In this document: in pieces, positions 23,924 to 32,613 of the stretch
Numbering within the stretch: position 1 is the first letter of the stretch
Layout: the number at the start of each line of letters is the position of its first letter
DNA from: Bradyrhizobium viridifuturi
GTDB taxonomy: Bacteria > Pseudomonadota > Alphaproteobacteria > Rhizobiales > Xanthobacteraceae
Reading direction: 5' to 3'
DNA length: 64,000 bases
NCBI RefSeq assembly: GCF_001238275.1
Contig: NZ_LGTB01000001.1
Span: 62,001 to 126,000, forward strand
Notes under the pieces: model-generated
Databases searched by the model: none
Told to the model about the DNA's origin: nothing
What the model saw: the letters and a program-made list of their open reading frames with translations, nothing else
Made by a program: the position numbers and the translations under genes

Positions 23924-24202
23924 ATGAAGATAATGACCGTCGCGTGCGCTCTCGGAGCTGCCTTGGTGCTGTGTAACCTCGCAACGTCTGGTGCCGAAGC
24001 CCGGACGCGGAAGGCACAGGTCGTTCATGAACCAAGGAGAGTCATCATCCCCGGGCCCGTGATAAGGCCCACTCCGTGGGATTATAATGTTGTCCCACGA
24101 TATCGTTATCGCACTGAAGATGACCGGATCGATCCATACGCGCCGCCCCTGGTGTCGTCGTGGGATCTCTATGAGGGATGGCGGTGGCCATACTGGTGGT
24201 GA
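23924..24202 (+). CDS. Small secreted basic protein
   Basis: A 92-residue exported protein from the ATG at 23924, with GGAGG ten bases before it. Signal peptide MKIMTVACALGAALVLCNLATSGAEA. The mature part is basic and aromatic (RTRKAQVVHEPRRVIIPGPVIRP, WDYNVVPRYRYRTEDD) and ends in WRWPYWW. Similar periplasmic proteins are frequent in Bradyrhizobium. No domain or role is recognised, and the gene has no operon partner. Confidence 0.6.
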   Translation: MKIMTVACALGAALVLCNLATSGAEARTRKAQVVHEPRRVIIPGPVIRPTPWDYNVVPRYRYRTEDDRIDPYAPPLVSSWDLYEGWRWPYWW

Positions 24203-24370
24203 ACAGCGATCACGCCAGATAGATCTCATTCCGGGGACGTGGTGATCGTCCCTGAGGTGACGCCGGGAGCAAGCCGCGCATCGCGAATGCAGATGTAATC
24301 GCCGGTTTGCGCTATCTCGGAATTCCGTCAAGCGAGCCGAGCCCATGTACCGACAGATTGGGTGATTCCG

Positions 24371-25501
24371 TCAGAACGGCGTCAGTGCAAGGCGCCCGGC
24401 ATCCGTCAAGCGATCGCAACGGTAGATCGCAAAGCCTTCGCGGCTGTCGAGCCACGCATAGTAGAACAGGCCAAGCACCTGCTTGTCGGCGACGTAAGGT
24501 CGGAAGTTGGCTCGTGTCTCGTTGACCAGGGTGATCTGATTGGCTTCATGAGGCGGGCAGGACGACTCGCGGTCGGGAATTCCCCACTCGGTGATCCAGC
24601 AGGGCTTGCCGGTCTGGCTCCCCTGTGGCCGACATTCCGCGAGAACGTACTTCTGTAACCGGTCGCGGCGTCCCTCGGTGGCGATCGGACTTCCCGGATC
24701 ATTCGTCCAAGGATAGGTATGGACACCGTAACCATCGACGAGTGCGTCGAGCCCGTTCGCGCGCATGAACTCCAGCGTTGCGACGGCACCGACCGAGTCG
24801 AGCCGCGCAGTTCGCGGAGCCTCCGGAGCTTCGTTGAACACCAGACCGGCACTGATGATCGGTGCGTGCTGATTCAGCTTCGACCGCGCGCGAGCCTCCT
24901 TCATGACCTTCAGCAGCTTGAGATATTGCAGATAGCCTTTGGCGACCTGTTGCGCTTCCGGATCATGCGAAAGGTCGTCGAGGTTGAACTCTCTGGATTG
25001 GGCCGGATTTTCCGCCGGCAAGCTGAAATCCGCGTTGAACATGGCGGAATTGATTTCATTGCCCAATTCGAACCCCGCGAGCTTGACGCCGGCGGCTTCG
25101 AGTTTTTCGAGCAGCGGCTCGAAGTACTTTCCGAATTGATCTGGATCGGCGGCGGACAACGGAGGTCCGCCCCACACACCGAAAGCGTTGGGCCATGGTC
25201 GGCTTGGCGCGCCGGGCCGGTATTGCAACTGGACCAGCCACTCGATCTGGATACCCTGCGCCTGGGCGCGCCGCGCAAAATCCACTCCCTTCGCATCGGG
25301 CGTAATGCCCGATCGGATATAATGAACGTTGGCTGCGTGCAATTGCGCGAGGATTGCATTCTGTTGGTCGATGCTCAGTGACCCCACCGACGCGTTCACG
25401 CCGACTATCGCATCGGCCGTCCGGGCGGAGAGCGATTGGAGGCCGAGAAGGGCGCAGAGCATGGATGTGAGGACAACAAATCCGCTGCTGAAGCTCTTCA
25501 T
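24371..25501 (-). CDS. Secreted clan A glycoside hydrolase-like protein
   Basis: A 376-residue exported protein (signal peptide MKSFSSGFVVLTSMLCALLGLQSLSARTA). The TIM-barrel pattern of clan A glycosidases is visible: the acid/base GNE in FELGNEINS (Glu near residue 145) and the nucleophile Glu in CWITEWGIP (about residue 305), plus DALVDGYGVHTYPW between them. Clan A enzymes cleave beta-glycosidic bonds in plant or microbial polysaccharides; neither substrate nor subfamily (GH5/GH39/GH53-like) can be fixed. Spacing on both sides suggests a lone transcription unit. Export fits a role on the outside or in the periplasm. Confidence 0.75.
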   Translation of the reverse strand: MKSFSSGFVVLTSMLCALLGLQSLSARTADAIVGVNASVGSLSIDQQNAILAQLHAANVHYIRSGITPDAKGVDFARRAQAQGIQIEWLVQLQYRPGAPSRPWPNAFGVWGGPPLSAADPDQFGKYFEPLLEKLEAAGVKLAGFELGNEINSAMFNADFSLPAENPAQSREFNLDDLSHDPEAQQVAKGYLQYLKLLKVMKEARARSKLNQHAPIISAGLVFNEAPEAPRTARLDSVGAVATLEFMRANGLDALVDGYGVHTYPWTNDPGSPIATEGRRDRLQKYVLAECRPQGSQTGKPCWITEWGIPDRESSCPPHEANQITLVNETRANFRPYVADKQVLGLFYYAWLDSREGFAIYRCDRLTDAGRLALTPF

Positions 25502-26043
25502 CGGTCGCGCATCACGATTTCCCGCTGGATCAGCCTCGAACCGTCGAATTTTGCTTCATGCTGCCAGCCTTGCAGCTTCACGCGCTCGAGACGTGCAAGT
25601 TCACGCGCGTTGCAGGAAGGTGGGGCGAGCTAGGTTGAGATGCTACCCGGCTCGGCTCCTGAGCGATAGGACGCGATGACGACGCGGCGCGCAAAATCGC
25701 GTCATCGATCCTGTTCGGCCTTGTCGTCCTTCCTCACTGTGCCGACCCGTCTGTGACGTCCACATGTCATTTGAGGCTTGGATCGGGTAAGGCGCTGGGG
25801 GCGCCGCAGGGGCAGTCCGCGACCATCGGTCCGAATGGCTCCCAGCGCTCATCGGTGACGCGCATCATCCGGAACCGCTCGACCACGCGCTAGTCGCTGC
25901 GGCTGGTGTTGATGGAAAGCGCGGCAGCAGCAGATCGAGCTTCACGTTGTTCGGATTGGCCGCCTGGCGCATGAATGTCGGCTATGGGCCATAAACAGAC
26001 ACTCACGGTAAGGCACGGTCTGCCTAGCCAAGGCTCCTGTTTC
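25502..26043. other. Gene-free region, possible decayed sequence
   Basis: I find no gene with supported coding features. A minus-strand fragment at 25766-25865 reads MRVTDERWEPFGPMVADC and could be the start of an IS-type transposase, but it stops after about 34 residues. At about 25975 the DNA recalls a degenerate intergenic repeat (ATGTCGGCTATGGGCC). The rest shows nothing clear. Confidence 0.45.
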
Positions 26044-26514
26044 TCACTTGGCGATCTCTGGAAATCTATGCTGGTAGAACCCAAAGAGCGAGTTCACACG
26101 ATCCAGCCTCATCGACAAATTGCACTCCGCCAGTAGCGTTTTCTCTCCGCTGCCGCCTAACATCTCGGCCGACGCGTGGGAGCATTCCGCCTCGCGATAG
26201 GCAATCCACGCACGCTCTGAAGCAATCAGTCGCTTGAGCAGTTCTTTTCGATCTTCGACGTCGTAGTCCGGCCCGCTCGCATCTTTGAGTTTCGCAACAA
26301 TCTGGCCGTACAGGGCATTCAATACTGCATCGACGGCTTTGTCGGCATCAATCGCGCAAAGCATCTCAGGTATATTCCCGGGCTTTGCCTCCTTGCACCG
26401 ATTGAGCTCAGCTTGAATTGGTGCGAGCGCTGGATGCGGTGGATTTAGAGCGTCATCCGCCTGAGCGGTGAGCGGTGCTAGACTAAGGGTAAATGCAACG
26501 ATTAAAGCACGCAT
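26044..26514 (-). CDS. Secreted LprI/DUF1311-like protein
   Basis: A 156-residue exported protein (MRALIVAFTLSLAPLTAQADDA is a Sec signal peptide) from the ATG at 26514. The C-terminal half has the DUF1311/LprI pattern: LIASERAWIAYREAECSHAS, then ECNLSMRLDRVNSLFGF, with paired cysteines. LprI, the best-known relative, inhibits lysozyme; most other members are untested. Four cysteines (NRCKEA, MLCAI, AECSH, AECNL) may form disulfides in the periplasm. A 400-base gene-free stretch lies upstream. Confidence 0.8.
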   Translation of the reverse strand: MRALIVAFTLSLAPLTAQADDALNPPHPALAPIQAELNRCKEAKPGNIPEMLCAIDADKAVDAVLNALYGQIVAKLKDASGPDYDVEDRKELLKRLIASERAWIAYREAECSHASAEMLGGSGEKTLLAECNLSMRLDRVNSLFGFYQHRFPEIAK

Positions 26515-26921
26515 TGCCAATTCCGACGGTGTGCAAGAACATGCAGCAGCTTACTCGAACGTTCAAGTGAGTGAGGTGCTAATGACGTGACCCGATGTCC
26601 GCTCAGGGTCAAAAGGCGACGTGGGCCGATGCCGCCAGAAGGTCCGTTCTGGGTATCAGGAGGCAAGGGGAGCTATCACAAGGTCCGACGTCCGCTCGGC
26701 GGCGCGGACGGCGCTGGTGCAACCGTCGGTGAGCGGGAGTGTGATTTCGGAATATTGGAAATGTATCCCTGAGTTGCCCGACGTGTCAAGCTGCCTTGTC
26801 GAACGTCGGCAGCGGCCGGCTCCTTTGCATGGGGTTGTTTTCGATATTTTTGCAGCGCCCGGCTGCATGTGCTTCGGCTGGCCCAAAGTTGATCGGTGGC
26901 GCGTCGATCGCGCCGCCGATC
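26515..26921. other. Gene-free region with degenerate repeats
   Basis: The segment around 26590-26700 (GATGTCCGCTCAGGGTC, CCGACGTCCGCTCGGCG) resembles a scattered intergenic repeat that I associate with Bradyrhizobium genomes. Near 26830-26860 is a T-rich patch (GGTTGTTTTCGATATTTTTG). No coding signal or hairpin terminator is convincing. Confidence 0.4.
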
Positions 26922-28532
26922 TTATTCGGTCTTGTCGACGTTCCAGAACACCGGCGGTGCCGGGCCTTCGAGCACGCCGGTGAGTGATTTGCGCCAGGCA
27001 CTCGGCAAACGGAACTGGCCGAGCGGAATGTAGATCACCTGCTCGTAGGCTTCCTTCTGGATCTCGACGGCGAACTTCTTCTGCTCTTCGGGCGAGGTGG
27101 CGCGCGCGTAGGCGTCGCGCATCTGCTCGAGCTTGGCGTCTTCGGGCCAGCCGAACCAGGCTTTCTTGCCGTTTGCGGCGATCTGGTTGTTGACGATCGG
27201 GTTCATCACCTCGGTGGCGCCGGTGAAGGTGAAGAACAGGTTCCAGCCGCCTTCCTTTGGCGGCTTCTGGCTGGCGCGGCGGCTCACCACGGTCTGCCAG
27301 TCCGTCACCTGCGCGTCGACGGTGAAGCCGGCCGCGCGCAACAGCTGCGCCGCGACTGTCGGCGGCCCCTTCAGCGTCTGCACGTCGCCGGGGATCATGA
27401 TCACCACCGGCGTGCCGTCATAGCCCGAGGCGGCGAGCGCCTTCTTGGCCTCGGCCATGCCGTTGCCCTTGATCAGCGTCTCCGCGCCGACGTCGCTGGC
27501 GAGCGGCGTGCCGCAGGCGAAATAGGAGCCGCATATCTCGTAGAATTTCGTATTGCCGACGGTGGCGTCGAGCACGTCCTTCTGGTTCATCGCCAGGAAC
27601 GCCGCACGGCGGATCTTGGGATTGTCGAATGGCGGGTGCAGGAAGTTCATCCGGCCCTCGATCTGGAAGCCGAACTTGTTCAGCACGGCTACGGTGAGGT
27701 CGGAATTGGCCTCGAGCACCTGCAGCAGGTCGACCGACGGCTGTTCCAGGAAATCGATCTCGCCGGATTGCAGCGCGTTGATCGCGGTCTGGGCGTCCGG
27801 CATCGTCACCCATTCGATGCGATCGACCTTCGCGACCTTGCCGCCCGCCAGCCAATCCGGCTTTTCCTTGCGGGGCACGTAGTCGGCGTTGCGCTCATAG
27901 ACCGCCTTCACACCCGGCTGGAATTCTCCGGCCACGAATTTGAACGGCCCGCAGCCGATCTGTTCGGCGATCTGCTTGCCGGGCGGCGTCTCGGCGAGCC
28001 GCTTCGGCATCATGAACGCGACGTAGGACGACGGCTTTGCGAGCGACTCCAGCACCAGGCCATAGGGCTCCTTGAGCTTGAGCACGATGGTCTTCGGCCC
28101 GCTCGCCTCGAGGGAAGCCGTGAATTCGGCAAGCTTCTGCGCCATGCCGTCGACGGCGGTCCAGCGTTTCAGCGAGGCGATGCAGTCCTCGGCGGTGACG
28201 GGCGCGCCGTCATGCCATTTCAGGCCGTCGCGCAGCGTGAAGGTGTAGGTCAGCTTGTCGTCCGAGATCGTCCACTCCGCCATCTGCGGCCGGACCTTGA
28301 AGCTTGAATCGATGCCGAGCAGCGTGTCGTAGACCATGTAGCCATGGTCGCGGGTGATGTAGGCGGTGGTGAAACCGGGATCGATGATGCGCAGGTCCGA
28401 ATGCATCACTGCGGTGATGGTCTTGCCCTTGGCCGCGGCGACGGCGCGCGATGACAGGATCGCCGGGGCCGCGATCGCGGGCGGCACGCTGGCCGCGAGC
28501 TTGAGGAGTGTTCTGCGCGAAACATCCGCCAT
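26922..28532 (-). CDS. ABC transporter substrate-binding protein, peptide/nickel family (SBP_bac_5)
   Basis: A 536-residue periplasmic binding protein. The N-terminus has a twin-arginine-like signal (SRRTLLKLAASVPPAIAAPAIL). The typical family-5 pattern follows: YDTLLGIDSSFKVRPQMAEW, LTYTFTLRDGLKWHDGAPVTAEDC, CGPFKF near residue 195, and NPKIRRAAFLAMNQKD near 310. This family captures oligopeptides, dipeptides, nickel or other ligands and delivers them to an ABC permease. No permease or ATPase genes are in the window, so this is an orphan. It is divergent from the molybdenum hydroxylase operon with 347 bases between the starts. Confidence 0.9.
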   Translation of the reverse strand: MADVSRRTLLKLAASVPPAIAAPAILSSRAVAAAKGKTITAVMHSDLRIIDPGFTTAYITRDHGYMVYDTLLGIDSSFKVRPQMAEWTISDDKLTYTFTLRDGLKWHDGAPVTAEDCIASLKRWTAVDGMAQKLAEFTASLEASGPKTIVLKLKEPYGLVLESLAKPSSYVAFMMPKRLAETPPGKQIAEQIGCGPFKFVAGEFQPGVKAVYERNADYVPRKEKPDWLAGGKVAKVDRIEWVTMPDAQTAINALQSGEIDFLEQPSVDLLQVLEANSDLTVAVLNKFGFQIEGRMNFLHPPFDNPKIRRAAFLAMNQKDVLDATVGNTKFYEICGSYFACGTPLASDVGAETLIKGNGMAEAKKALAASGYDGTPVVIMIPGDVQTLKGPPTVAAQLLRAAGFTVDAQVTDWQTVVSRRASQKPPKEGGWNLFFTFTGATEVMNPIVNNQIAANGKKAWFGWPEDAKLEQMRDAYARATSPEEQKKFAVEIQKEAYEQVIYIPLGQFRLPSAWRKSLTGVLEGPAPPVFWNVDKTE

Positions 28533-28879
28533 TCACCATCTCCCGATTTGTCGTTGCGCGGGCACGGATGCCACAGCGACCGGCATGCTTCACCAATCCG
28601 TTGTTGAAGGCAAGCAAGAGCCGGGCCGCCAGCCGGGCGCCGGGTTTCCTGGATCGGTCGGGTGAACATTCGGTGACCGCGGCCGCACCGCGCGTTGTGC
28701 CGTCACCGCACAAGTCCGCATCCTGCATAGGAGCCTGCGCTTCCTGCCGCACCTCGCAGGCTGTTCGGACCCTGATCCGCCGTGTAGGCTTGGGGTCCTG
28801 CCGGCCAGCAATAAGGCCATATCCCGCAAAGGGAACAAGCAGCGCGAACAAGCAGCTGAGGGAGACCGGAAGAACCGTC
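28533..28879. promoter_or_regulatory. Divergent promoter region
   Basis: This 347-base stretch separates the start of the solute-binding protein gene (minus) and the start of the molybdenum hydroxylase operon (plus). It must hold promoters for both. I do not see a palindrome or terminator that I can support. Confidence 0.4.
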
Positions 28880-29749
28880 ATGACCGATATCCGATACGTA
28901 GCACCGCGCACGCTTGATGAAGCGATTGGCGCATTTGCTGCCGCCGGGAGTGCCGCCCGCATTATGGCTGGGGGCACCGACTTATTGGTGCAAATGCGCT
29001 CCGGCCTGGTGCGGCCGGGATTGATCGTCGACATCAAGAAGATCGGCGAGATGACCGAAATCACCGAGACCGCCGACGGCGGTTTCCGCGTCGGTGCCGC
29101 CGTCTCCGGCATGGAGCTCGCCGAGCACCCGCGCTTCGGCAAGGTGTGGCCGGGCGTGCTCGAGGCCGTGAACCTGATCGGCTCCAAGCAGGTGCAGGGC
29201 CGTGCCTCTGCCGGCGGCAATCTCTGCAACGGCTCGCCGGCCGGCGACAGCGTGCCGGCGATGATCGCGGCGGGTGCCGTGGTCACCGTGCAGGGCCCGA
29301 ACGGCCGCCGCGAGATCAAGGTCGAGGACGTGCCGGCCGGACCGGGACGGACCAACCTCAAGCCGGGCGAGATCCTGGTCGGCTTCGCGTTGCCGCCGCG
29401 GCCCAAAGGCTCGAGCGATGCGTATCTGCGGATGATCCCGCGCACCGAGATGGACATCGCGGTGGTCGGCATCGGCGTCAGCCTGACGTTAAAGGACGGC
29501 GTCTGCACCGCGGCCCGTGTCGGCCTCGGCGCGGTGGCGCCGACCGCGCTGTTGGTCGCACCCGCCGCGCAAGCACTTGTCGGCTCGAAGCTCGACGATG
29601 CCGCGCTGGAAGCAGCCGCCGCCGCCTGCCGCGCCGCCTGCCGTCCGATCGACGACAAGCGCGGCACCATCGCATATCGCACCAAGACTGCCGGCGTGCT
29701 GCTCAAGCGCACCGCCGCGATCGCCGCCCAGCGCGCGGGAGGACATTAG
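28880..29749 (+). CDS. Molybdenum hydroxylase, FAD subunit (CoxM-like)
   Basis: A 289-residue FAD-binding subunit of the xanthine dehydrogenase/CO dehydrogenase superfamily, from the ATG at 28880 with GGAAGAA upstream. FAD motifs: ARIMAGGTDLLVQM (about residues 24-37) and ASAGGNLCNGSPAGDSVPA (about 110-128). It passes electrons from the iron-sulfur subunit to the acceptor. It starts a three-gene operon; the next gene begins 5 bases after the stop. The M-S-L order is that of CoxMSL-type enzymes, though the large subunit is not a CO dehydrogenase form I. Confidence 0.93.
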   Translation: MTDIRYVAPRTLDEAIGAFAAAGSAARIMAGGTDLLVQMRSGLVRPGLIVDIKKIGEMTEITETADGGFRVGAAVSGMELAEHPRFGKVWPGVLEAVNLIGSKQVQGRASAGGNLCNGSPAGDSVPAMIAAGAVVTVQGPNGRREIKVEDVPAGPGRTNLKPGEILVGFALPPRPKGSSDAYLRMIPRTEMDIAVVGIGVSLTLKDGVCTAARVGLGAVAPTALLVAPAAQALVGSKLDDAALEAAAAACRAACRPIDDKRGTIAYRTKTAGVLLKRTAAIAAQRAGGH

Positions 29750-29753
29750 CATC

Positions 29754-30236
29754 ATGGCGAAACTGCACGTCACCACCTCGGTCAACGGCGAGCCGGTCGA
29801 ATTCCTGTGCGAGCCGTATGAGACCATGCTCGATGCGCTGCGCGGGCAATTGGGGCTCACCGGCTCCAAGGAAGGCTGCTCGTCCGGCGATTGCGGCGCC
29901 TGCTCGATCACGCTCGATGGCCGTCTCGTCTGCTCCTGCCTGATGCTCGCGGCCGAGGCCGAAGGCCACGAGATCCGGACCATCGAGGGCATGGCCAGGG
30001 GCGGCGAACTGCATCCGTTGCAGCAGAAGTTCCTCGAGCACGCCGCGCTCCAGTGCGGCATCTGCACCTCGGGCATGCTGGTCGCGTCCGAGGCGCTGCT
30101 CGCCAAGAATTCCAATCCGACCGAAGAGGAAGTCCGCTTCTGGCTCGCCGGCAATCTCTGCCGGTGCACCGGTTACGACAAGATCGTCCGCGCGGTGATG
30201 GAGACCGCGGCTGAAATGCGGGAGACTGCGCGATGA
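29754..30236 (+). CDS. Molybdenum hydroxylase, 2Fe-2S subunit (CoxS-like)
   Basis: A 160-residue protein with both iron-sulfur domains of the family. Plant-ferredoxin-like cysteines lie in GCSSGDCGACSITLDGRLVC (about residues 43-62); the second cluster is held by LQCGICTSG and LCRCTGYDKIV (about 101-145). GGGAGGA precedes the ATG at 29754. It links the molybdenum site to the FAD subunit. The stop overlaps the next start by four bases (ATGA), so it is translationally coupled with the large subunit. Confidence 0.95.
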   Translation: MAKLHVTTSVNGEPVEFLCEPYETMLDALRGQLGLTGSKEGCSSGDCGACSITLDGRLVCSCLMLAAEAEGHEIRTIEGMARGGELHPLQQKFLEHAALQCGICTSGMLVASEALLAKNSNPTEEEVRFWLAGNLCRCTGYDKIVRAVMETAAEMRETAR

Positions 30237-32491
30237 ACGTCGTCAATAACAAATGGATCGGCCAGCGTACCATCCGGCCCGATGGCGTCGACAAGGTCAC
30301 CGGCCGCGCGGCGTTTGCCGCCGACACCACGATGCCCGGCATGATCTGGGGCAAGGTGCTGCGCAGCCCGCATCCACATGCCCGCATCAAGGCGATCAAT
30401 ACCGCCAAGGCCGAGGCGCTGCCCGGCGTCAAGGCAGTGGTCACCTCGCGTGACATCGTCGACTTCACGATCGAGAAGGGCGCCGTGATGCTCGGCATCC
30501 AGGACATGCGCTGGATGTGCCGCAACGTGATGGCGCGCGACAAGGCGCTGTTCCCCGGCCACCCTGTCGCCGCCGTCGCCGCGACATCAGAGGAGATCGC
30601 GGCTGAAGCCTGCAAGCTGATCGAGGTCGACTACGAGGTGCTGCCCTGGGCGATCGAGATCGACGACGCGCTCAAGGACGGCGCGCCGATCCTGCACGAG
30701 TTCAACAAATTCGACGGCAAGCCCTCGAACATCATGGGCCGCATCGAATCGAAGAAGGGCGACATCGCGCAGGGATTCAAGGACGCCGAGATCGTGATCG
30801 AGCGCTCCTTCACCACGCGCCCGGTGCACCAGGGCTATATCGAGCCGCATGCCTGCCTGATCTCGGTCGCGGCCGACGGCAAGACCACGATCTGGTCGTC
30901 GAGCCAGGGCCAGTTCATGGTGCGCGCGATGACGTCGATGCTGACGGGAATCCCGCAGAGCGACATCCGCGCCATCCCCGCCGAGATCGGCGGCGGCTTC
31001 GGCGGCAAGACCATCGTCTATCTCGAACCGCTTGCGACCTTGCTCGCCAAGAAATCCGGCCGTCCGGTGAAGATGGTGATGACGCGCGAGGAGGTGATGC
31101 GCGCGACAGGGCCGACCTCGGGCTCGAAGAGCACGGTGAAGATCGGCGCGAAGAAGGACGGCACCATCGTCGCCGCGCATGGCAGCTTCTATCTGCAGGC
31201 CGGAGCCTTCCCGGGCTCGCCGATCCGCGGTGCGGTCGGGTGCAGCTTCGCGCCCTATGACATTCCGCATGTGCTGTCGGAAGGCTTCGACGTCTGCTCC
31301 AACCGCTCCAAGGTCGCGGCCTATCGCGCGCCCGGTGCGCCGATCGGCGCCTATGCGGTGGAATGCGTGCTCGACGAGCTCGCCGAGGCACTGAAGATGG
31401 ATCCGCTGGCGCTGCGGCTGAAGAACGCCGCCAAGGAGGGCACCAAGGCCGCGCACGGCCCGGTATTCCCGCGCATCGGTTACATCGAGACGCTGGAAGC
31501 CGCCAAGAACCATCCGCATTATGCGGCGCCGCTCGGCAAGCTTCAGGGCAGGGGCGTCGCCTCGGGCTTCTGGTTCAACGCCGGCGGTGAATCCTCCGCG
31601 CAGGTCAACATCACCGAGGACGGCAATGTCGTCGTCACGACGGGGCATCCCGATATCGGCGGCTCGCGCGCCGGCATCGCCAACATCTGCGCCGAGCTGC
31701 TCGGCATCGACTACAAGCGCGTCTCCGTCATCATCGGCGATACCCAGACGGTCGGCTTCTCCAACCTGACCGGCGGCAGCCGCGTGCTGTTCGCCTCCTC
31801 GATGGTGGTGACGCAGGCCGCCGACAAGGTGATCGCAACCTTGCGCGAGCGCGCGGCGAAGCTCTGGGAGATCGACCCTGAGGCCGTGAAGTGGGAGAAC
31901 GGCGCCGCGCATCCGGTCAGTCCAAACGCCGGCCAGTTCGAGCCGTTAACGCTTGCCGACCTCGCCGAGAAGGCGCCGTCGCAGGGCGGCCCGATCGGCG
32001 CCAGCGTGCAGCTCAACACGCAAGGAGCAGAGGGCGGCTTCGGCACGCATATCTGCGACGTCGAGGTCGATGTCGATCTCGGCATCGTCAGGGTGATCCG
32101 CTACACCGCCGTGCAGGATGTCGGCCGCGCCGTGCATCCGAGCTATGTCGAGGGCCAGCTGCAGGGCGGCGTCGCGCAGGGCATCGGCTGGGCGCTGAAC
32201 GAGGAGTACATCTACAACAAGGACGGCAAGGTCGATAATCCGGGCTTCCTCGATTATCGCATGCCGGTCTGCTCCGACCTTCCGATGCTCGACTGCGCGC
32301 TGGTCGAGGTGCCGAACCCAAAGCACCCGCAGGGCGTCAAGGGCGTCGGCGAGGTGCCGCTGGTGCCTGTCATGGCCGCGGTCGCCAACGCCGTGCACAA
32401 CGCGCTCGGCAAGCGCTTCTACAGCCTGCCGATGTCGCCGCCGAAGGTGTCGGCGGCGCTCGATGCGCCGACACAGCAGGCCGCGGAGTAG
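30233..32491 (+). CDS. Molybdenum hydroxylase, large (molybdopterin) subunit
   Basis: A 752-residue catalytic subunit of the xanthine dehydrogenase/aldehyde oxidase type. It has cofactor motifs GGGFGGKT (about residue 255) and VAAYRAPGAPIGAY (about 361-374), and the catalytic glutamate in VKGVGEVPL (about residue 706). The loop YRAPGAP differs from the AYxCSFR loop of form I CO dehydrogenase, so CO is unlikely as the substrate; an aldehyde, N-heterocycle or aromatic acid derivative is more likely. The ATG overlaps the previous stop. No maturation genes (XdhC/CoxDEF-like) follow; instead a palindromic repeat and pantothenate kinase gene are next. Confidence 0.93.
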   Translation: MNVVNNKWIGQRTIRPDGVDKVTGRAAFAADTTMPGMIWGKVLRSPHPHARIKAINTAKAEALPGVKAVVTSRDIVDFTIEKGAVMLGIQDMRWMCRNVMARDKALFPGHPVAAVAATSEEIAAEACKLIEVDYEVLPWAIEIDDALKDGAPILHEFNKFDGKPSNIMGRIESKKGDIAQGFKDAEIVIERSFTTRPVHQGYIEPHACLISVAADGKTTIWSSSQGQFMVRAMTSMLTGIPQSDIRAIPAEIGGGFGGKTIVYLEPLATLLAKKSGRPVKMVMTREEVMRATGPTSGSKSTVKIGAKKDGTIVAAHGSFYLQAGAFPGSPIRGAVGCSFAPYDIPHVLSEGFDVCSNRSKVAAYRAPGAPIGAYAVECVLDELAEALKMDPLALRLKNAAKEGTKAAHGPVFPRIGYIETLEAAKNHPHYAAPLGKLQGRGVASGFWFNAGGESSAQVNITEDGNVVVTTGHPDIGGSRAGIANICAELLGIDYKRVSVIIGDTQTVGFSNLTGGSRVLFASSMVVTQAADKVIATLRERAAKLWEIDPEAVKWENGAAHPVSPNAGQFEPLTLADLAEKAPSQGGPIGASVQLNTQGAEGGFGTHICDVEVDVDLGIVRVIRYTAVQDVGRAVHPSYVEGQLQGGVAQGIGWALNEEYIYNKDGKVDNPGFLDYRMPVCSDLPMLDCALVEVPNPKHPQGVKGVGEVPLVPVMAAVANAVHNALGKRFYSLPMSPPKVSAALDAPTQQAAE

Positions 32492-32500
32492 GGAGCGTCG

Positions 32501-32526
32501 GGCGGGTTAGGCTGCGCTAACCCGCC
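32501..32526. repeat. GGCGGGTTAG palindromic repeat
   Basis: GGCGGGTTAG and CTAACCCGCC are perfect 10-bp arms around GCTGCG, starting 10 bases after the large-subunit stop. A near copy occurs at 35998-36024. This looks like a short dispersed palindrome of rhizobial genomes and may protect or end the mRNA. Confidence 0.6.
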
Positions 32527-32613
32527 CTGCGATTCCTGTCTGGGTAATGACCATTGACGTTCCTGGCTCCGCCTCGGCAAGATTTGATCGGATACATCAG
32601 CTTACCGTGACGG

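Noticed and set aside
25766..25868. Possible IS transposase N-terminus (MRVTDERWEPFGPM)
   Set aside because: Only about 34 residues, no second fragment, no terminal inverted repeats; too little to call a mobile element.
28210..29712. A 500-residue minus-strand frame over the FAD subunit
   Set aside because: It is antisense to a typical CoxM protein; Ser/Pro/Arg-rich shadow.
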